Origin: Fremontodendron californicum
Lineage: Eukaryota > Streptophyta > Magnoliopsida > Malvales > Malvaceae
Assembly (NCBI GenBank): GCA_030761205.1
Contig: JAULJL010000003.1
Span: forward strand, 34,682,801-34,746,800
DNA length: 64,000 bases
Direction: 5' to 3'
The notes below the pieces were generated by a model that ran no database searches, had not been told where the DNA came from, and worked only from the letters and a program-made list of their open reading frames with translations. This document shows, piece after piece, positions 58,544-64,000 of the stretch; within the stretch, counting starts at the first letter, position 1, and the number at the start of each line of letters is the position of its first letter. The translations under genes were made by a program, and so were the position numbers.

Positions 58544-61500
58544 TTACTTTTCTTTCATGTCTTCCTCAGTTTTCCAGACAACATCTTCAAGACAGGTTGA
58601 AAGGTTTTTATAGAACTGCAGAGGAAAAACAAATAAACGTTTAATAGCCAGAAAAATATAATCTCACTAATGGCGAAGTAACTTTAGAACAGACAAGACT
58701 AAGAGACTTAAAAGACCACCAGGCATGTTTCCTATAACTTTTCTTCTACCAGTTGCATAATCATGAAAACACTGTTTGAATCCAATGTAAATTCAATGTA
58801 CAAATAGCACTTTTCCTTCCCAAAACTTACTAAACCAAATTTATTGTCCTAAGATACTCTATGTCATCCGGACTTTTCCCACATATATTCGGATATGGGT
58901 GTATGATCCTCCAAATATATGAAAAAACTTAGAAAAAAATTAAGTATACCCGTGTCGGACATATACCCGTATCTGACACTCACCCCTGAGTCTGGGTAAC
59001 ATAGCTAATACTTGGTTTGAGCAAGCAGATTAGAGCATATGTAGTTAAAATTGGAACCTTTGATCATAAAAAGAGAGATCTTGACCTCACTGATCTGGCA
59101 AACAACTTTTGTTGTGACATTATTGACATGTAAGATTCTTGATTTGCTCAGGTATGCTCTAACTGATGTAATGTCATTGTGACAATCTGAGAACTTGGAG
59201 AATAGGATTTTGATGCAATACACATTATTTATATCCATAACTAGAATCTGAAAATGCAGCAAACAATCACAAATCCAACAATTATCACAGGAAGTAATGT
59301 CATTTGGCACTTTCCATCCACATTTAACCAATTCTATTTGCTCGGAAAAAAAGATTACTCCATTTCCATCGGCTACGAGCAATCAATCATTAGGGGGACA
59401 AATAAACTATCTACTTCGTAATGAATGATACGCCATTACATAACTCTCATCAGTAGTTTGTCCAAATTGGAAAAACACAATACTATTTAGAAAATGTAAT
59501 GAAATTATAACGAGAGAATCAAGTGGTACCTTATGGAATTCCAATGTGTCCCCCTTTGCTTTTCGCACCTCAACCATATGTATAGAAGGTGCTACTTGAA
59601 ATATCTGATTGACATAATAAAAGTTAGATAAGTACCAAAATGTAAGCCAAGAATTAAATAAAATGTTGCTGTAAGTTACCTCCGTGGCCACGTTAAGGTT
59701 TCCTTTCCTCCCAGCTTTTGAATTCTCAAGTCTCATCTACATAAAATAATAAGAAATAAGTAAATTTGATATAGAGATTTCAATAATTACCTTTATAGCA
59801 TTTTTAGGATTCACTCACCTTGTAGTTTTTCTTGTGAACATCAAATCCAAGAGGCTTTGCAGCTTCCTCAATCTTATGGATAATCTCATTAGCAGGACAT
59901 TTAGATGTAAACCTTGTTTCTCTCTTAAATCCCTGCAGAAAATAAACAACTAATAGTTAATTTTAATAAAGAATTCAACTTTCATAATTGTAAAATTTTT
60001 AAAGTTCGCCACTGTAAACCCCTCATAGAGTCTGCCTGCTAACGAACTATTTGTAACTATTTACTTATATGGTCTTAATAAGCCAAAACCTCATTTTGAT
60101 TATTTGATAATAAATAATAAAAACAAACGAAAATTTGCTTAGTAGCTTTCTAAGCTAGTAGTTTGAAGATACTATCCATTTACATGTAACAGCATAATAT
60201 TAGTAGCCAAAACTAATAGTTACTTTCTCATGCAAAGGGGCACTATATGTCTGCTTTTAAATCAAGAAAATGATTTTGTGTCAGCCAATCCAGTTTCAGT
60301 TCATCCTCCGAAATTTCCAAGACCTTTTGATGCAATATTAGAAACACTTGATGCTTTCATAACCCAACTTTATAAACTTCTAAAAACACAATTACGAAAG
60401 TAAAATGAAGAGCAAAAGGAGGCAGATAGTTATCAGTCTTGATAGCCTAATAATATCTGATAATATTCTATCTGGCATTCGACAGCGCATATCCCTTCTA
60501 ATGGTGATAAAGTCATCTAAAGGAAAGATAACCACTCTTTGATAGTTGATATACAAAAATAAAGTCAAGAAAAAGGAAAAGCCTTTTAAAATGCGAACCT
60601 GTTCTCCATCAAACAGATTCCCAAGGTTTAACCCTTTTGACATAGAAATTAACTCAAAAGCATTCATAGCTGTTGGTTGTTCTTCTCTCTTTTCCATTAC
60701 ATGGTGCTCCTGTTACAGAACCAATAATGCAAACTTAATAAGAAAAAAAGAAAGTTAATAAGCACCAAATATAACAGCACTTGTCCAGTATCCAGTTGTC
60801 AATTGTTCTATAACGTTTGGAAAACCTCATCCACTTACTTCAAAATCCTTAAAAACAGCTTCTACATCATCTAAGTTCGTATTGTCTTTCTCCTCGAACA
60901 CAGGACGTTTATAATCTTTCTTAAACCATTCATCTCGCAAAATTTCAGGAATGGTAATGCGCTGCAACACAAGAAAGAGAGATGTACACATTAACATTAT
61001 CCAAGTCAATAATTACAGAAAAGCAAGACAAAAATTTGTGAAGGAAAATAATTTCCTAACTTTAGAGGCCAACATAAATATGCAAGGCTACATGCGTGGA
61101 GGCTCAACATGCTACTCGAAGATTTAAATAGCGGAAGACTTATACGTAGTTGAAGCACCTGTTTGGCCTTGGCAAAATGTGCAGGCAGTGCCCCAGTGAA
61201 GAGCTAAAAGTAACTGCTTGATCATTGAGAGAATTCAAAGGGCTGGATTATTTGACACTAACAACTCTTAACAACTTTCACTATTTAGTATTATTTGACC
61301 AAATCGACACTATCAAAACACCTTCCTCTTCTAATCTTAGTTGTAGCCATAAAAAGAAAAGAACAGCATAATATGAACCTTGTAGCCGAACCCACCTGAA
61401 GGGAAAGGCTTTCTAATTTGTTTGTTGTTGTAATTTAAGAAACTAGTCTTTTATTATATATAATTGTAGTTGACATTGTTATACATTGATAGCATAGTTA

Positions 61501-63956
61501 GAGACAATCAACTTCAAATCTGGCATAGAGGATCTTTATAGATAGTAAAATCCACTGGTGGATTTGATGACAAATGGATCATGAAAAAAGATACGGAGGT
61601 ATAGTGCGGAGTATGAAATTATATTCAGGTGTAATATCTGCCAGAGAGGGAAAGAGGAAAAAGAGATAAAGCAGATAGAGTTATACATTTTTAATATCTA
61701 TTTTGCAGATTTCTTGGACTTCATCTCCCACTCTTGTGTACACTAACAAGAAAAATGAGTTAAACCTTATTGCAGATTACAAACAAAAGAGTAAAAGCAC
61801 AGATTACAAACTTCACAGTTACATCACTAAGGAACCATGTTTCAGAATAATACATATTACTTAACAGAATTATTGCACATAGGTAAATGCACATTCGACA
61901 AGAATTTAACCACGACAATCTTTTGATTGGACATTCTTTTTCTTTTAATGAATAGTGTTTGATTTTCATCTAGTTTTAGAAGCTTTTACTTAGCATAGTA
62001 ACATACAATCTTTTATCACTTGCCATAGGAAGAGCAAATATGACACCTTCATGATACAAATTACAGGAATCTTTTTACCCTCTTCCTATTCGGTTCATAC
62101 ATAATTTAGTATTGAAGCCAGAAACACATCCAGGTTTGAGAGTTAAGTATAATAACTTACAGTCATTGGGTTTGGATCCAAGATTCGAGTTATCAATTTC
62201 ATTGCACTAAAAGATAGCCAAGGGGGGCAAGAGAATTCAGCTACTGAAATCTGCACATTTGGAAAACGAGAGTGAAAAACAGGCAATGAATAACAATGGA
62301 TAACTGTAACATGCAATTAGGAAATGCTCACCTTTTTGTACAGGTTCATAAGATTAGAATCATCAAAAGGCAAGTATCCTGCAAGCAAGACAAAGAGTAT
62401 CACGCCACATGACCAGAGGTCTGCAGTTGCCCCATCATAGCCTCTATCATTAAGGACCTATATATGAAGACAGCAAAATTGTTAATAACCAGGGTTTCTA
62501 AGGGGTTACAAATGCTGGAAGAAAATTAGTGTGATTAAATAAGGTTCCACACCTCAGGAGCGACGTAATTTGGTGTTCCACAGGTAGTGTGAAAGAGACC
62601 ATCATCCTAAAAATTCAACTTTGGATTAGGAATATTTGTCGATGTTCTAAAAGCCATCAAAGACAAATAGGGATAGAACAAGTCTTACACAGTTACAGAA
62701 TCAGTTACATCAGGATTCAGGAGTTTAAAAAACTTACACAAATACTTAATAAGTAGATAAATAACATGGATAACAGAATATCAATAATTTTAAATAAGCA
62801 TGTGTTTCATTATTCACAAGCTTTAAGGTCACCAAGCTCAAATCTCGTTTACAATTACATACAGTTACGTAGAGAGAATGATCTATGAAGAAAATTTATC
62901 TTCTCATCAAGAATGACCAAACTAAAAAATGAGGACAACATCTATCACATGCTTTAGTAGTTCGGCCTTAACCAAATTATCTCACTAATAATACCCAATT
63001 CACACTTTTCTCATTTAAAAGTATACATTTTCTAAAAAACAGAGCCTTTTCCATATTCAGACATGAGTAGTGGCAAGTAACTTGAAATGGTGATGTCTAA
63101 GAATCACTATTTTCTATGGCAGAAAGAAGATGATTGATTCTATCATAGTTGTATCAGAAACAAATTAATTTCTTTCATATTTTTTTTTTTCCAAAGAAGT
63201 TAAAACTAAAACTTTCATCATATATGTTATGTGACAATTCAACATGCTCGTATGGAACTTTTTGTCCTTTCAACAACTCTGAAGGCCCAAAGGTCATGAT
63301 ATTATTTCCGACCAATTGCTAAAGAAAGTAGCTTTTATTCTAAACTCCCCAAGCTTGACAATAAACAAGATGTCAATAATTACATAATTCTTCATCTTTT
63401 TCGTGCTTTTTGTTTAAAAATCCTCTGATTAAAAGATGCTTTCACTTTCCACTCATTGTCACCAATATTCATTTGCCTTTCCACTCCACAAAACTTTTAC
63501 TTTATAAGACCTTCACCATCAACAAGATAGGGATAGAACAAATTTGAATGACTTCGCAGTTCAAACGAAAAGGTTGAAGTCTCAAGAGAGCTTGAGCTTT
63601 CAGATATCAAAGCTTCATAACTACCCATCATGTAGAAGGAAAAAAAGGATATCATAATTACCCGGACTTGCTGAGACAGTGCACTCAATCCAAAGTCAGA
63701 AACTTTGAGGTTACCATAAGCATCCAAAAGCAAATTTTCAGGCTGCAACAAATTCAAGAGAAAATATAAATGAACTTTGTTTCCTGAAAGCATAACATGC
63801 ATGCATGCATAAACATATTCTTCCTTAAAGGGTGCCAACTTAAAATACCTTCAGGTCCCTATGGTAGACACCCCTGCTATGACAATAATCAACAGTATTA
63901 ATGAGCTGCTGGAAGTATCTCCGTGCCTCATCTTCTATCATCCGTCCATGGTTTAC
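58544..63956 (-). CDS. CIPK3: CBL-interacting protein kinase, CIPK3-like (SnRK3), 3' part; N-terminus outside the window
   Basis: CIPKs are Ser/Thr kinases activated by calcium-bound CBL sensors. Exons on the minus strand, 5' to 3': 63956-63849, 63742-63662, 62606-62553, 62457-62332, 62250-62161, 60961-60839, 60709-60599, 59932-59819, 59736-59680, 59604-59530 and 58615-58544. They are all in frame, encoding 336 residues and TAA. The kinase half shows HRDLK/PEN (catalytic loop), DFG (start of activation loop), GTPNYVAPE, DLWSCGVILFVLLAGYLPF and DPNPMTRIT. The regulatory half has the CBL-binding NAF/FISL motif (NAFELISMSKGLNL) and the phosphatase-interaction region (ETRFTSK…KPLGFDVHKKNYKMRLEN), then GDTLEFHKFYKNL. 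WFKKDYKRPVFEEKDNTNLDDVEAVFKD and the NAF region fit CIPK3 best among CIPKs (CIPK26, 9 and 23 are next). About 100 N-terminal residues (P-loop, catalytic Lys) lie beyond 64000. Upstream of 63956 the sequence TATATGAAG/GTAAAC is the inferred acceptor. The gene looks intact. Confidence 0.95.
58860..59002. repeat. Dispersed 'CGTGTCGGACA' repeat in the last CIPK intron
   Basis: Contains ATATGGGTGTATGATCCTCC, AAAACTTAGAAAAAAATTAAG, CCCGTGTCGGACATATACCCG and GGGTAACATAGC, parallel to the copy in the VPS26 intron at 54240-54425. It lies within intron 58616-59529, so the adjacent 125-codon frame at 59005-59382 is intronic. Confidence 0.65.
60962..62160. other. 1.2-kb intron of the CIPK gene
   Basis: No embedded gene. 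A small balanced-composition patch at 61080-61260 has no coding match. The short minus frame at 61760-61969 is intronic. Confidence 0.6.
62607..63661. other. 1.06-kb intron of the CIPK gene
   Basis: Separates the exon ending SALSQQVR from the one starting DDGLFHTTCG, inside the activation loop. No repeat boundary or embedded gene was recognised. Confidence 0.6.
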
Positions 63957-64000
63957 CTTCATATAAGAAATGGTTAAAGGCATATGCAATGTAAAGCCAC

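Noticed and set aside
59005..59382. 125-codon minus frame between CIPK exons
   Set aside because: Falls wholly within an intron defined by well-fitting exons at 59530 and 58615.

Overview
The window is eukaryotic nuclear DNA from a flowering plant, very probably a eudicot. It is strongly AT-rich, its genes are split by GT-AG introns, and its gene families are plant-type (NRT1/PTR transporter, retromer VPS26, CBL-interacting protein kinase). The CACTA, Mutator-like, hAT-like, Copia, TRIM and Helitron remnants are the kind seen in medium-to-large plant genomes. A Malvaceae (cotton-like) source is my inference from the look of the repeats; nothing in the sequence proves it. No tRNA, rRNA or CRISPR was seen.

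The left part (about 1.2-24.1 kb, minus strand) holds the remains of one NRT1/PTR-family (NPF) transporter gene. Three phase-compatible exons can be assembled (24054-23999, 12648-12441, 2484-1246), separated by introns of about 11.35 kb and 9.96 kb packed with transposons. An in-frame TAA at 1894-1896 interrupts the last exon, so the gene is probably dead. Intron 2 carries a CACTA-like element, a GC-rich dispersed cassette, a direct-repeat pair and a hAT-like element. Intron 1 carries a TRIM with a gag-only LTR retrotransposon nested in its second LTR, two hAT-like elements, and an inverted-repeat element holding a fragment of a UDP-glycosyltransferase gene.

The middle (24-49 kb) is gene-poor and repeat-rich. 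It has a 2.6-kb CACTA element with perfect ends and TTA target duplications, a decayed Copia polyprotein, a 2.1-kb long-inverted-repeat element, a fragment of an APS-reductase exon beside a foldback MITE, two Mutator-like foldback elements with 9-bp target duplications, and a Helitron 3' terminus.

The right part is the functional gene space. A complete VPS26 gene (retromer subunit, 301 aa, 11 coding-bearing exons, plus strand) lies at 49.5-55.0 kb. The 3' two-thirds of a CIPK3-like SnRK3 kinase gene (minus strand) lies at 58.5 kb to the right edge, with its first exons outside the window. The two genes converge on a 3.6-kb intergenic region. VPS26 sorts endosomal cargo and CIPK3 decodes calcium through CBL sensors; they are neighbours only, with no sign of joint function.

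No clearly new biological system was found. The best leads are the transposon-stretched NPF pseudogene, the gag-only retroelement nested in a TRIM, the hairpin-triplet Mutator-like elements, and the two captured host-gene fragments.
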